A stretch of DNA of 64,000 bases from Phyto melanocephala (taxonomy: Eukaryota; Arthropoda; Insecta; Diptera; Rhinophoridae). Both the position numbers and the translations under genes were made by a program. The stretch is taken from positions 49,833,491 through 49,897,490 of the forward strand of contig OW799235.1 of assembly GCA_941918925.1 (NCBI GenBank). Direction: 5' to 3'. The notes below the pieces were generated by a model that was not told the DNA's origin, did not search any database, and saw only the letters and a program-made list of their open reading frames with translations. Shown here one piece after another: positions 54,361-64,000 of this stretch (within the stretch, counting starts at the first letter, position 1; every line of letters begins with the position of its first letter).

Positions 54361-54561
54361 TTTTGCTTTAGTCGTTTCAACTTCGATGATAAAAATGGCG
54401 ACGACAGAGAAACAATGTTTCTTTGTCGTTTTTACCTTCGTTTCAAAGTAGAGAATACCGATATATTTTCGATAAATGTCAATAACGCCAAAGGTAATGC
54501 CAAACTGTCGTTTTTATTTCGTTTTCAAACGACAACGCCAACGGGAATAGGGCCGATTGTT

Positions 54562-55250
54562 ATATTTTTTTTTATACACGCCACCAACATATGGTGGGGG
54601 TATATTCATTTTGTCGTACCGTTTGTAACACGTCGAAATATCCATTGTAGAACCCATAAAGTATATATTTTCTGAATTTTTGATTATCTAGCTATGTCTG
54701 TCCGTCTGTTGAAAGCACGATAGAGGTCGAACCGAAAAATCTAGGGTGCTCAAATTTTGCCAGAATATTTCTTACACACAAGGTTTGTTTGGTATTAAAA
54801 TTTTCGAATGTATATTTCCTGAGTAAAAGAATTTCCCTAAAAATTTCTTAAATCTATGCATTAGAATAGATCAAAATATGCGAAAATTTATACCGCGCAG
54901 TAAATTTGTCGGTATATTCAAAATTTAAAAGGTAATGAAACTGACAAAGATGTATGATTCTGAAATTTGCAAACATTGCTTTTTGGTCATAGGCTTTGTA
55001 CTAACGGAAAATAAATGTGACACTCCCAAATTCATATATCTCATATTCATAAAATTTCTCTATGAATAAATAATTTGAACGAATAAAGAACTATATTTAA
55101 ATATCGAAGTTGTATTTATTAGCAGAAACTACTTATTATAACGCTCACTTTCTACGTAATCTACTGTTCATGAATAATAGGGTATGATGATGAAGTATCG
55201 CACATATTGCTTTCTAGTCAATGTTATTGTTGTGCCAGAAAAAAATGTGA
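54562..55250 (-). mobile_element. DINE-1-like element, long subfamily, minus orientation
   Basis: Starts TACACGCCACCAACATATGG, then TTTGTAACACGTCGAAATAT, AACCCATAAAGTATATATTT, TGTCTGTCCGTCTGTTGAAA and long-subfamily body blocks. The hairpin terminus is missing; the end near 55250 is soft. Confidence 0.75.
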
Positions 55251-55439
55251 CAGACTAAATGTACGAAAAAAATTTAATATCATATCGAAGTTATACAATG
55301 AAATTTATATACATGCGACAATTTTATATACATATGACAATTGCATAGAGATGAATTTTTTATTAAAATGCAAAAGTTGGATTTTGGTTGATAATAATTT
55401 GTATTATTAGTTTTTTAATTCTCAAGTTTCATTTTTTTA

Positions 55440-56126
55440 TTATACCCTTCACACAGTGAAAAAGGGTATATATAGGTTTGTCAATCCGTGTGAAATTTCT
55501 ACAATTTTCATTTCCGACCCCATAAAGTACATATATATTTTCTGAAAGCTTATGAATAGAAAGTCGATTAAGCTCTGTCAGTCTGTCCGTCTGACCGTGT
55601 GTATGTTGAAATCAACTTTTTGACTAATCAGAAATCAGAAATATTCGGGAGTAGATCGGTATTGAAAATCAGAAACATCGGTACATAAACAACTGAGATA
55701 TGAGCAGAAACCCACGACCACCTCGATTTTTTTTCACAAAAACAACATTACAACAACAACATATATACAAACGTGTATACTGGCTAGAGTAAACGTGGCA
55801 TCGAATTCCAGCTGAGCCAAAAAAATTTTTTTTTATTTTTTATTTAATATATTTTTATTATGTTTTTAAAAATTTTTTTTAATTTTTTTGTTTTATATTT
55901 ATTATTTATATTTTAATTATTTTTTTTTAATTTTTTTTTTATTTTTTTTTAGCATATATACGTAAATTTAAAATTTTACATTGGGATGTTTTTATATATG
56001 TATGTTTTTTATATGTATGTACGTATTTCATATGGGATTAATGGTGATACAAACAATTTCATGACTACACTTTGTGAAGGGTAATAAGATTCGGCAAGGC
56101 CGAATATAGCACTTTTACTTGTTTTT
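55440..56126 (-). mobile_element. DINE-1-like element, complete, minus orientation
   Basis: TATACCCTTCACACAGTGAA at the left, CAGTCTGTCCGTCTGACCGT, TCGAATTCCAGCTGAGCC, T-rich middle, and GATTCGGCAAGGCCGAATA, CACTTTTACTTGTT at the right. Confidence 0.9.
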
Positions 56127-56483
56127 TTATTCTTAATGTATTTTTATTTTTTTGTTGTGTATGCAATTTACCTATACGGATGACTTTTTTATTATTGTTA
56201 AAATTTTTTTTTTCCATTGTAATATGAGAATTGATGGTAAATTCTTTGGTATATGTATGTCATACTAAAATTTTAATATTTTTGTATGAAATTAGGTTTT
56301 CGGTTGTTGGCCGCTATTTTGTTGTTGATTTTCTTTATATCTCAAGTTTATTTTTATGATTTTTGTTTTAGTATAATATTAAAATGTGAAATATTAAAAA
56401 TAATTTTGCCCCCTATGTAGTTTTCCATAAGGATGATTTTAAATTATAATATTAAGAAAGTGTGTAGAGAATAATTTTTAAAG
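56127..56483. other. AT-rich DNA, no gene seen
   Basis: Spacer before the Maverick-like region; nothing assignable. Confidence 0.4.
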
Positions 56484-56621
56484 ATGAATAATTTTGATGA
56501 TCTTTTAAGTGATTTTTATTTAAATAGTAAAGAGGGAAATTATGAGAAAATATATGGAAATAAACTCAAGTTGCACATATATAAAAATCTTTTTAATTTA
56601 CTAATAGATATAAAAGGATGA
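56484..56621 (+). CDS. Possible 45-residue open frame
   Basis: MNNFDDLLSDFYLNSKEGNY..., ending LLIDIKG before TGA at 56619. Balanced composition in AT-rich DNA. It may be a small gene of the adjacent Maverick-like element or chance; no homology recognised. Confidence 0.2.
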   Translation: MNNFDDLLSDFYLNSKEGNYEKIYGNKLKLHIYKNLFNLLIDIKG

Positions 56622-56906
56622 TAATGAGAATATTTTTCCTCATTAGTCCAATTAATTCTTTAAAGTATCATTAATTAATTGGTAAAAAACGCATTAATAT
56701 TTAAAAAAATAATTATATAATAATACTTATCTCAAATTAATGACAAAGTGTGGACAATTACTTACAAAGGTCGACAATCAGCAAATGGTCTAGCAGTATT
56801 TGAATTAAACTACAATTAAGAATTTAATTTTAAGAACCTCTTCACCATAAAATAAATAAATAAAACACATTTTTAACATAAAATTTCTAAACTATTTTTT
56901 TTATTT

Positions 56907-57233
56907 TTATATATTAATTTCTTGAAAATCTAAAGATAACAAGATATTGTCACCCTCTTCGTCCATATATTCGCAATAGGATGAGACTGCTGCAGCTGAT
57001 GATTCCACTGATGAATCCAATGAAAAGGTGTATAAAATACCATCACCTTCCTCATCCATATATTTATCAAAGGATGAGGGTGACGCAGCTAATGTTGTTG
57101 TGGTTGATGTTGTTGTAGTTGCTGGTAGCCATCCTGATATATATGTTATATATGATGATGGTTTTAGTTTTTTAAAACTTTTTAAAGGGAAAATTGTGAA
57201 ATTTTTAAAAATGTCTCTTTTTATTGGCGACAT
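56907..57233 (-). CDS. Unrecognised protein with a repeated YMDEEGD motif
   Basis: 108 codons from MSPIKRDIFKNFTIF. After a Thr-rich stretch (PATTTTSTTTTLAAS) the motif YMDEEGDGILYTFSLD is followed 25 residues later by YMDEEGDNILLSLDFQ. The duplicated acidic motif and serine-rich linkers look like a real, partly duplicated protein. It lies 400 bp upstream of, and divergent from, the Maverick-like polymerase gene, so it may belong to the same element. The role is unknown. Confidence 0.4.
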   Translation of the reverse strand: MSPIKRDIFKNFTIFPLKSFKKLKPSSYITYISGWLPATTTTSTTTTLAASPSSFDKYMDEEGDGILYTFSLDSSVESSAAAVSSYCEYMDEEGDNILLSLDFQEINI

Positions 57234-57647
57234 TCAAAAAAGAAACATGTGACAAAACTCGCACTTCAACTTTGAGTCCATTTTTTAAATTAAAAAGTTA
57301 GTTTAAAAATATTAATTGATATACCACAATAATTTTTATTAATTTCAATTTTTACCAAATAAAAATGCTAAAGCAACCATATTTTGATATATGATCCTGG
57401 GAAATCCTGATCAGTTAAATTTAACACTTCAATTTGCCCTTGAATTCAACATACATAATAATATATAAGAATTTTTTAACTAAAGTCAATAAAGTAAATT
57501 AAAGCATACATTTTGTTGCTATGTTGATTATTGCATTTTCAAAATAGCAATTGCATTATAAATAATATATTATTAGCGTTATTTAACTATACTTTATTTC
57601 AGCTTGTAAACTTAATTAAAGCAGTGAAATACTAAAAAAATAATAAA

Positions 57648-60045
57648 ATGTCGTTAAAGTGCAAATTTTGTAATTCTATTTTTGTTGATAAAGAGATGGT
57701 GAAATCGCATGAAGATCTTCATTGCGTAAAATGTTTCAAATTGTTTTCTAATCAAAAACATTTAAGGGAACATGAGAGGACTCATGTCAGCACATCACAT
57801 ATCCAAAACAGCGGAAACGTAATATCTTCAAACTTAAGTAATTTTAAATGTATAAAAAGTGCATTTAAGGGGAGAATTAAAACGTTTGCATATGTGAATG
57901 AGAAGGAGGAAATATTACATCCAAGAGAATTCTTCGAGTATTTGTATGACCAAATATTAACTATTGTATGTCAGGCTCTGGAAAAAGATATCGCAATTAA
58001 ATTTAACATTGAACTGGAATGTGAATATCTGAAAATTAAAGAGGATGATATGGTCATATGTTTCATTACTCATAAAACAAAAATGACTTTTTTAACTCAA
58101 AGTGATGACATTAAAGAATCACTTCACAACCACTTTCAAGATATTGCCAAAAAATTTCAGAGTTTCAAGAAAGAGATAGTGGGTGGTCCCTAATTTAAAT
58201 TATGATCCTCAAAGTTAACACCAACAAATCTTCTTTCATAAAAGGATCTAAATACATCGCATTACCACCATGGATCCTAAAAAAGCAGACATGTAAAAAT
58301 CTCAAAAATAATGATGAGTACTGCTTCAAATGGAGCATAATCGCTTCATTTTCCAACAGTTTAGAAGAGATAAGTATAGCTGATACAAATATAGAAATAG
58401 GTAATCAGCTACTTAATTTTGAGAATCTACGGTTTCCTCTTAAGTTAAATGAGATAAAAATTTTCGAAGAAAATAATGCCAATATCAGTGTTAACGTATT
58501 TGGGTGTGAGGGACAGAATATTATTGGACCCTATTACCTCACTAAAAAGGTAAAGTAAAACCATATAAGTCTTCTCCTTTTATCAGAAAAAGAATGGTTC
58601 CACTACGTACTTATAGACATATCGAGGTAAATCAAAAAAAATTTACAATATACATATATGTATTTTGTGTATTTATTTTCTTCACACCTAGATTAATAAG
58701 AAGTAGTATAACATTACACAAGGAAAGAATTTATTTATGTAATGCCTGCCTTCAATATTCCCAAAGCGAAAGGTTGATACGGGACCATAAAAATAGTTGT
58801 AAAAAGGTTGTATTAAAAATGCCAAAGATAGTTGAATGCCTGCTTCAATTTAAAAATTATCACAAGCAGTTAGAAGTACCATTTGTTGTATATGCTGACT
58901 TTGAAGCCTACCTAGCAAAAATGGAGAGCAATGAAACAAACGGTATTCCAAAACATATAGGATGTAGTTTTAGCTATTATATTAAGTGTAGCTTTGATGA
59001 TAGTTAAGATAAATTTAATATTTATTTTGGTGAACATGCACCATTTATGTTTGTAGATAATTTAATTAAAGACTGTATAGAAATTTATACAAATAATTTG
59101 ACAAAAGACATACATATGACAGAACTTTCAAATAATAAACAATCTTCTTTCAACCTATCAACAGTTTGTCATATTTGTAAAAAAAGCTTAGGAACTGGCA
59201 AAGTTAGAGACCACTGCCATTTTACTGGAAAATATAGATGAGCCGCCCATAACTCTTGTAATCTACCTTATAGAACAGCAAAGTTTATACCGGAATTTTT
59301 TCATAACTTTTATTCCTATGATTGTCATTTGTTTATAAAAGAACTATCAAAATTTGATGGTGATATAAAAATTATTCCTCTTAACAAAGAATTATATATA
59401 TCTCTATCAAAATGTATACCTGTAGAAAAAAATGAATCTTTTGAAATTCGGTTTTTAGATTCCTTTCGTTTTATGGCCACTAGTTTGGAAGCACTTGCCA
59501 ACAATTTAAATGATAATGATTACTAAAGTTTTCCAACATAAAAAAAGTTTAATTTGATTAGAAGAAAAGGAGTATTTCCATATTCATATATTGACTCAAT
59601 GGAATGCTTTAATGAAACAAGTCTTCAATATTTTAAATAATTTGGAATGTAGTTATGAAGACTATGAACATGCCCAAACAGTTTGGAACACGTTTAAATG
59701 TAAGAATATGTTAGATTATACAAAATTATACTTAAAAACTGATGTTCTCCTCTTAACTGATATTTTTCATAACTTTAGAAAAATTTGTGAAAATATTTAT
59801 AAACTTGATCCATGTCAATATTACACAGCACCAGGATTATCTTGGGATGCTATGTTAAGAGTTACTAAAATAGAGTTAGAGTTACTTACTGATATAAATA
59901 TGTAGTATAATTTTATACAGGATGGTATCAGAGGAGGATTAGTTCAGTGTTCAAAAAGAAACTCTAAAGCGAACAACAAGATTTTGATAGCACTAAGCCT
60001 TCAGAATATTTAATGTACTTACACAAAAAGAAAAATAATGTTCTA
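57648..60045 (+). pseudogene. Maverick/Polinton-like family B DNA polymerase, broken
   Basis: The N-terminus has two C2H2 fingers (CKFCNSIF...HEDLHC; CFKLF...HLREHERTH). A linker domain follows, with GSKYIALPPWILKK near 58230. The exonuclease motif VYADFEAYL is near 58890. A cysteine/histidine module is at 59160-59240 (CHICKK, DHCHFTGKYR). Polymerase regions are FIPEFFHNFYSYDCHLFIKE, RFLDSFRFM, YLKTDVLLLTDIF, YYTAPGLSWDAML and GIRGGLVQCS. Breaks: frameshift near 58190; stops at 58556, 59005, 59239 and 59524; frameshift after 59526; stop at 59903. The palm YGDTDS part is missing. A GTAAAT...CACCTAG intron (58627-58691) keeps the frame across it. Protein-primed replication is the family role. 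Confidence 0.8.
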
Positions 60046-60160
60046 AATCCAAGAATTAAATTCTTAATTTAAGCCGAAATCGTGCTTACAAATTCAAGTA
60101 CGATTTATTTATGGTTTTCTTAAAACAAGTACAAAACGGGATTTTTTTACAAAATCAAAC

Positions 60161-60643
60161 ACAGGGTGGGGCAAAAGTCGCGAAGGGGTTTAAAACAGTC
60201 ATAACTTTTTTAATTTAATTTTTTTTTTTACAAAATAATAAAATATGATATTGGGAGATTTTTTAAATTTAGGTGTGAAAGATTACGTCACGTAAGTGAG
60301 CACCATTTTCAGCCTCGCAAAGTTGAGCTTTTTTAATAGCATTTTCTATGACACGAGTCAGAGTATCTGGCTGCAACGCTCTTATTTCGGCTCGAATATT
60401 CTCTTTGAGCTGTGAAAGTGTTCTGGGTTTATTGATATACACCTTCTCTTTCAAATATCCCCAAAGGAAATAATCTGGTGCTGTTAAATCCGGCGGACGG
60501 GCAGGCCAATTGAATGCTGAATTTTTGGAAATTAAACGTTCGCCAAAAATCTGCCATAGGAGCTGCATAGTGGCTCGAGCAGTGTGTGCAGTGGCCCCAT
60601 CTTGTTGGAACCACATCTTTCGATTGTCAGAAAGAGCTGGCCT
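60161..60643 (-). pseudogene. Mariner-superfamily 3' fragment inside a gypsy integrase
   Basis: The end CAGGGTGGGGCAAAAGTCGC (60172 onward on plus) is a mariner-type terminus. The minus strand encodes the C-terminal catalytic part: MWFQQDGATAHTARATMQLL (second Asp), SAFNWPARPPDLTAPDYFLW (third Asp region), GYLKEKVYINKPRTL and HLRDVIFHT at the end. The N-terminal half and the other terminus are absent. It joins the integrase frame without a stop. Confidence 0.8.
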
Positions 60644-61440
60644 TACACCGGTACCTGTTTTCCATACTGTTTTGCTGTTCCAAATGTGTAGATTTTGAAC
60701 TCTTTCTCCCACGCTTATTTGACGAACACCTGGAATCGGTTTTGTGTGTTCAAATTTCATTGTTGGCTTTAAGGCATCTAATTTTATTCGTATACGTCTA
60801 TTAAAGTAAAGTTCAGCTGGGCTTTTTCCACAGTTGAGAGGCGTTGCTCGATATCTTTGAAGAATTTCGTTGATTTTCTTTTGTAAAGAACCTGGTTCTG
60901 ATGACATAGCTTTTAATTTACGTTTTAATGTTTGAACGTTGCGTTCAGCCAAACCGTTTGTACTCAGATGTCCCGGAGCGATTAATTTTTGAAAAATACC
61001 ATTTTTACTGCAATCAGATTTGAATTTCTCACTGGTGAAAATTGAAGCGTTATCGGATACCATTATCACGGGAAATCCATGAGTTGTAAAAATATCAGTT
61101 AGAAGATTTATCGTATTTTGAGTTGTAGGCGAGTCACGTATTACTCTAAATTCAGACCATTTTGACTTAGCATCTACGACAATTAAAAAATTATGATTTT
61201 GAAAGGGCCTGCGTAATCGATGTGAATTCTTTCCCAGTTTTCATCTGGTTCTTGCCATTGGTGCAGTGGGGCTTTTGAAGGTTTGCTTTGAACTTCAACA
61301 CAGGGCTCACATGATCTTACCATTCTTTCGATGTCGAGTTCAATTCCTTTCTTCTACCAAGTTGTTTCATTTTTGTAGTACCTGGATGGGTGTGATGTAA
61401 TTCTTGAAGAATTTGAGGCTGGAGGCTTTTTGGAATGAGA
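60644..61440 (-). pseudogene. Gypsy integrase core
   Basis: Reads CEPCVEVQSKPSKAPLHQW (zinc site end), HIDYAGPF (first Asp, near 61220), a frame break in a T-run near 61195, then the open frame from 61069: VSDNASIFTSEKFKSDC (second Asp), APGHLSTNGLAERNVQTLKR (Glu), RYRATPLNCGKSPAELYFNR and VGERVQNLHIW. After WKTGTG (about 60645) the mariner sequence takes over. The N-terminal HH residues are not clear. Confidence 0.8.
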
Positions 61441-61468
61441 ACTCTTTGTCCCTTTAATATAACACCAT

Positions 61469-61693
61469 GTAGGTAGGTAGGTAAGGCTGGTGCAAAGTTA
61501 CCCTCACACCTTCACTCGGAGACCATTACGGTCCATTGTGACGCCTTAATAGAGAGAAGAATAGAATAAGAATAGAAATATTTAGGATAGAAGAGAAAGA
61601 AAAGCAGACAATTCCAGAGTCTCCGGCGGGAATCGAACCCGCAACCCCCGAACAACTGACTTGTCCTTTACTGACTAGTCCACAGGGGCACTC
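61469..61693 (-). mobile_element. tRNA-derived SINE with 12-bp target duplication
   Basis: On minus, starts GAGTGCCCCTGTGGACTAGT (A-box like), then GGGGGTTGCGGGTTCGATTC (B-box; GCGGG and CCCGC close a perfect T-arm around TTCGATT), then a pyrimidine-rich body and a (CCTA)n tail. Flanked by ATATAACACCAT at 61457-61468 and 61694-61705. RNA polymerase III transcription from the internal boxes is expected. It lacks a clean anticodon arm and acceptor pairing, so it is not a tRNA gene. Confidence 0.8.
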
Positions 61694-61737
61694 ATATAAC
61701 ACCATTATCGAGTGTGTATTTTGACTCATCTTCATCA

Positions 61738-63110
61738 TCACTTTGTGATCTGATAAAATTTTAGAAAGTTCTGGATCTTTTGCTGTTCCGCTGCTAATAT
61801 TTTAGCATTTATGTGTTCACTGGAAATTACAAAAATTGATTGACAACATAATGCATTTACCTCTTCATTGATGATTTTGTCGGTAGATGGTTTTTCGATT
61901 AATTGTGTAGCACGAGATAAAAAATCAACATTTGTATGTTCTGAGCCTTTTTTGTAGACTATTTCATAGTTGAAGCTTGATAAAAATTCAACATATCTCA
62001 ATAGCCTGGCTGATGTAATTGAAGGCATCTTATTGTTTTGATGAAAAATGCGCGTTAACGGGCGGTTACGAGTTGAAATTTTACATGAAAAAATGATTGA
62101 TGGTAAATATTATAGCTAATGCTTCACGATCTAACTGGCTATAATTCTTTTCAGCTGTTGTTAGTGACCTTGATGCGTAGGCAACTGGGCGTTCTATACC
62201 GTTGACTATGTGAGAGAGCACCCCTGCTATCCCTGTAGGACTAGCATCACATGCGACTATAACTGGCAGTTCTGGGTCGAAGGGCATCAATACTTTATCA
62301 CTGGAAATTATGTTTTTGAGTTTTACAAATGCAGCTTCACAATTTGATGACCAAAAGAGTTTCCTGTCTTTCTGGAGTAGTTGACGTAATGGGTACGTTA
62401 TCGAAGACATATCAGAAATAAATCTGGAGTAATATGTAACCATACCCAAAAATCTCCGGACATCATCAACTGTAGCGGGTCGAGGCATATTTAGAATTGC
62501 TGCAATTTTCTTAGGTGATTTTGAAATTTTGTTGTACTGTACGACGTGTCCCAGATATTCAACCTGAGTTTGAAAAAACGTACATTTACTTTTATTTAAA
62601 TGTAGATCATGTTGTTTTAGACGCTTGAGGCACTCTATTAAATTTTGTTTACAATCAGCTTCAGTTTTGCCATGTATTATAATATCATCGAAGTATGACA
62701 TCGTTTTGTTTAACCCGGATAAGATTTGTTCAATAATGTGATTGAATTCCGATGGGGCAGTTTTTATTCCAAATGATTAAATTTGAAAGTTCCCTTATGG
62801 GTCTATATTGTTTGAATTTCACTCGATTCTTGATCAACTCGAAGATGTAGATAGGCTTTATAGAGGTCAAGACGACAAAAATATTTTGAGCCTTTAAGGT
62901 TATTTAAAATTTCGTCGATACGTCTAATAGGATAATTGGCAGAAACCAATTAAGGGTTAACCCCTGGTTTATAATCGACACAGAGTCGAATACCTCCGTC
63001 TGGTTTTGCAATAATCACTAGAGGCGATCCCCAATCACTCCTTTCACATTTTGAAGTAATGCCAGCTGATTCCAAATCATTGAGTTATATCTCAACGCGT
63101 TCTCGAAGTG
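61738..63110 (-). pseudogene. Gypsy reverse transcriptase and RNase H
   Basis: RT from about 63110: PYALRERVEI, then stops, SDWGSPLVIIAKPDGGIRLC (63040), a further frame break, and from 62701 the catalytic SYFDDIIIHGKTEADCKQNL, followed by KSKCTFFQTQVEYLGHVV and the connection region RFLGMVTYYSRFI. RNase H: PVIVACDASPTGIAGVLSH, RPVAYASRSLTTAEKNYSQL and DREALAIIF; frame break near 62080; then RYVEFLSSFNYEIVYKKGS and NVDFLSRATQ to 61900. At least three frame breaks. Confidence 0.85.
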
Positions 63111-63689
63111 CATATGGAACCTCTCGTTTCTTGAAGAATGCTGGTTTTGAACCTTGACGTAGTTGAAGAGTGACTTCATAATTTGGAACACAACCAACTT
63201 TTTCCGTAAAAACGTCCTCAAAATTGTTGATGATATCTGAAATTGAATCAAAATTATGTTCATTTACTATATTAATGTTATTAAATTTATGGCTGTCCAC
63301 TTCATGTAGATTAATTCCCAAATGGCGAATCCAAATTCGACCTAGAAGTGCATTGTATTCGTGAGGAACTTTCTTTCTTATTATGTTGTTGTATTTGACC
63401 TTAACGTTGATCTTGCCATCAGGAATTATAATATTTTTAGTATATGATCGAAAAGCAATAGTTGAAGGTTCTAGTGGTGCCTTTATATCTAGTTGATTGT
63501 ATTGGTTTCTTGGTATTAGTGTATAACCAACACCAGTGTCGACTTCAAATTTTTGACGGTGTCCATTTATTTCTACCGTGGCATAGTACTTATCAGCAGC
63601 TATATTTTTATTATGTTGATTTGAAAAAATATCAACAATTTGGTTGATACCATAAATTTTATTAATTGAATCATCATGATCATCATTTT
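63111..63689 (-). pseudogene. Gypsy aspartic protease
   Basis: Minus strand: YYATVEINGHRQKFEVDTGV then GYTLIPRNQY, i.e. the catalytic DTG with V replacing the common A/S; a YNALLGRIWIRHLGINLHEV stretch is the conserved G(R/L)-x-W-(I/L) C-terminal protease motif. The open frame extends from 63771, so its first ~27 residues come from the neighbouring DINE and are not element sequence. It leads directly into the RT start. Confidence 0.8.
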
Positions 63690-64000
63690 TATACCCTTCA
63701 CACAGTGAAAAGGGTATATATAGGTTTGTCATTCCGTGTGAAATTTCTACAATTTTGATTTCCGACCCCATAAAGTATATATTTTCTGAAAGCTTATGAA
63801 TAGGGGAGTCGATTAAGCCCTGTCAGTCTGTCCGTCTGACCGTCTGTCCGTGTGTATGTTGAAATCAATTTTTTGAAGCACCCCGCCATCACTTGGACTC
63901 GGGTGAGGTATTAAAATATCAGAAATATTCGGGAGTAGATCGGTATTGAAAATCAGAGACATCGGTACATAAACAACTGAGATATGAGCAAAAACCCACG
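63690..64000 (-). mobile_element. DINE-1-like element running off the window
   Basis: TATACCCTTCACACAGTGAA, CATTCCGTGTGAAATTTCTA, CGACCCCATAAAGTATATAT, CTGTCAGTCTGTCCGTCTGA and GATATGAGCAAAAACCCACG at the window edge: the first half of a minus-strand copy. Confidence 0.9.

Larger units (their letters stand above)
49146..54555 (+). mobile_element. Compound PIF/Harbinger element, 5.4 kb
   Basis: Terminal inverted repeats of at least 28 bp, starting CGGCCCTATTCCCGTTGGCG, identical at both ends, followed by GTCGTTTT-type CGTTGTCG repeats. Flanked by ATT on both sides (49143-45, 54556-58), a 3-bp target although TWA is usual for this superfamily. It contains two transposase genes on plus and two Myb/SANT-like genes on minus in the order A, B, B', A', as if one element sat inside another. 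Confidence 0.85.
60644..63689 (-). mobile_element. Ty3/gypsy element, minus strand, decayed
   Basis: Pol order protease, RT, RNase H, integrase from 63689 down to 60644. A DINE removes the 5' end (gag and LTR), a mariner fragment removes the integrase end and 3' LTR, and a SINE sits between the RNase H end and the integrase. No LTR is visible in the window. Confidence 0.85.

Noticed and set aside
60429..60804. Short frames on both strands within the mariner fragment
   Set aside because: Shadows of the transposase reading frame, which alone carries the catalytic motifs.
61615..61697. tRNA gene candidate on minus, from the GGTTCGATTCC B-box and perfect T-arm
   Set aside because: The acceptor and anticodon arms do not pair, and the sequence continues into a pyrimidine-rich body and (CCTA)n tail between 12-bp target duplications: a SINE.

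Overview
The window looks like repeat-rich, probably heterochromatic, DNA of a higher (calyptrate-type) fly. I found no convincing host gene. The evidence is very AT-rich sequence, at least thirteen DINE-1-like (Helentron-associated) elements with a GTCY-rich core and a TTCGGC-GTGCCGAA terminal hairpin, and insect families of every class: BEL/Pao, 412/mdg1-like and other Ty3/gypsy, Jockey-like and RNase-H-bearing non-LTR elements, pogo, mariner, Helitron, PIF/Harbinger, a tRNA-derived SINE and a Maverick-like family B DNA polymerase. The species assignment is inference.

Layout. 1-580 non-LTR tail; 1655-7660 a DINE split by a decayed minus-strand BEL/Pao element (2307-7450); 7.7-15.3 kb AT-rich DNA with a MADF-like remnant, a MITE, DINEs, a pogo remnant and copy 1 of an unplaced transposase-like family; 15.3-16.7 kb second non-LTR tail; 16.9-18.3 kb a dimeric ~118-bp satellite; 19.4-20.0 kb an array of eight hairpins; 20.6-23.9 kb gypsy integrase relic and DINEs; 23.8-26.5 kb a recent 919-bp tandem duplication containing a DD37E mariner; 27.3-28.1 kb a Helitron.

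29888-46758 is a nested complex. An outer DNA transposon with ~540-bp inverted repeats and a TTA target duplication carries copy 2 of the unplaced gene. Its right inverted repeat is split by 13.5 kb that includes a second transposon of the same type (34080-44265) with copy 3, which retains two introns. That second element is itself interrupted by a 5'-truncated Jockey-like element and by a 412-like LTR element with near-identical LTRs but no reverse transcriptase.

49146-54555 is a PIF/Harbinger element with two transposase genes (one intact, four exons) and two Myb/SANT-like partner genes, arranged as one unit inside another. 57.6-60.0 kb holds a broken Maverick-like polymerase gene that keeps an intron. 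60.2-64 kb holds a minus-strand gypsy element cut by a mariner fragment, a SINE and a DINE.

The strongest undescribed signals, to my eye, are the hairpin array at 19.4-20.0 kb (conserved 9-base loops, changing but complementary stems) and the transposon family behind copies 1-3. Boundaries and target duplications were read by eye; no database search was possible.
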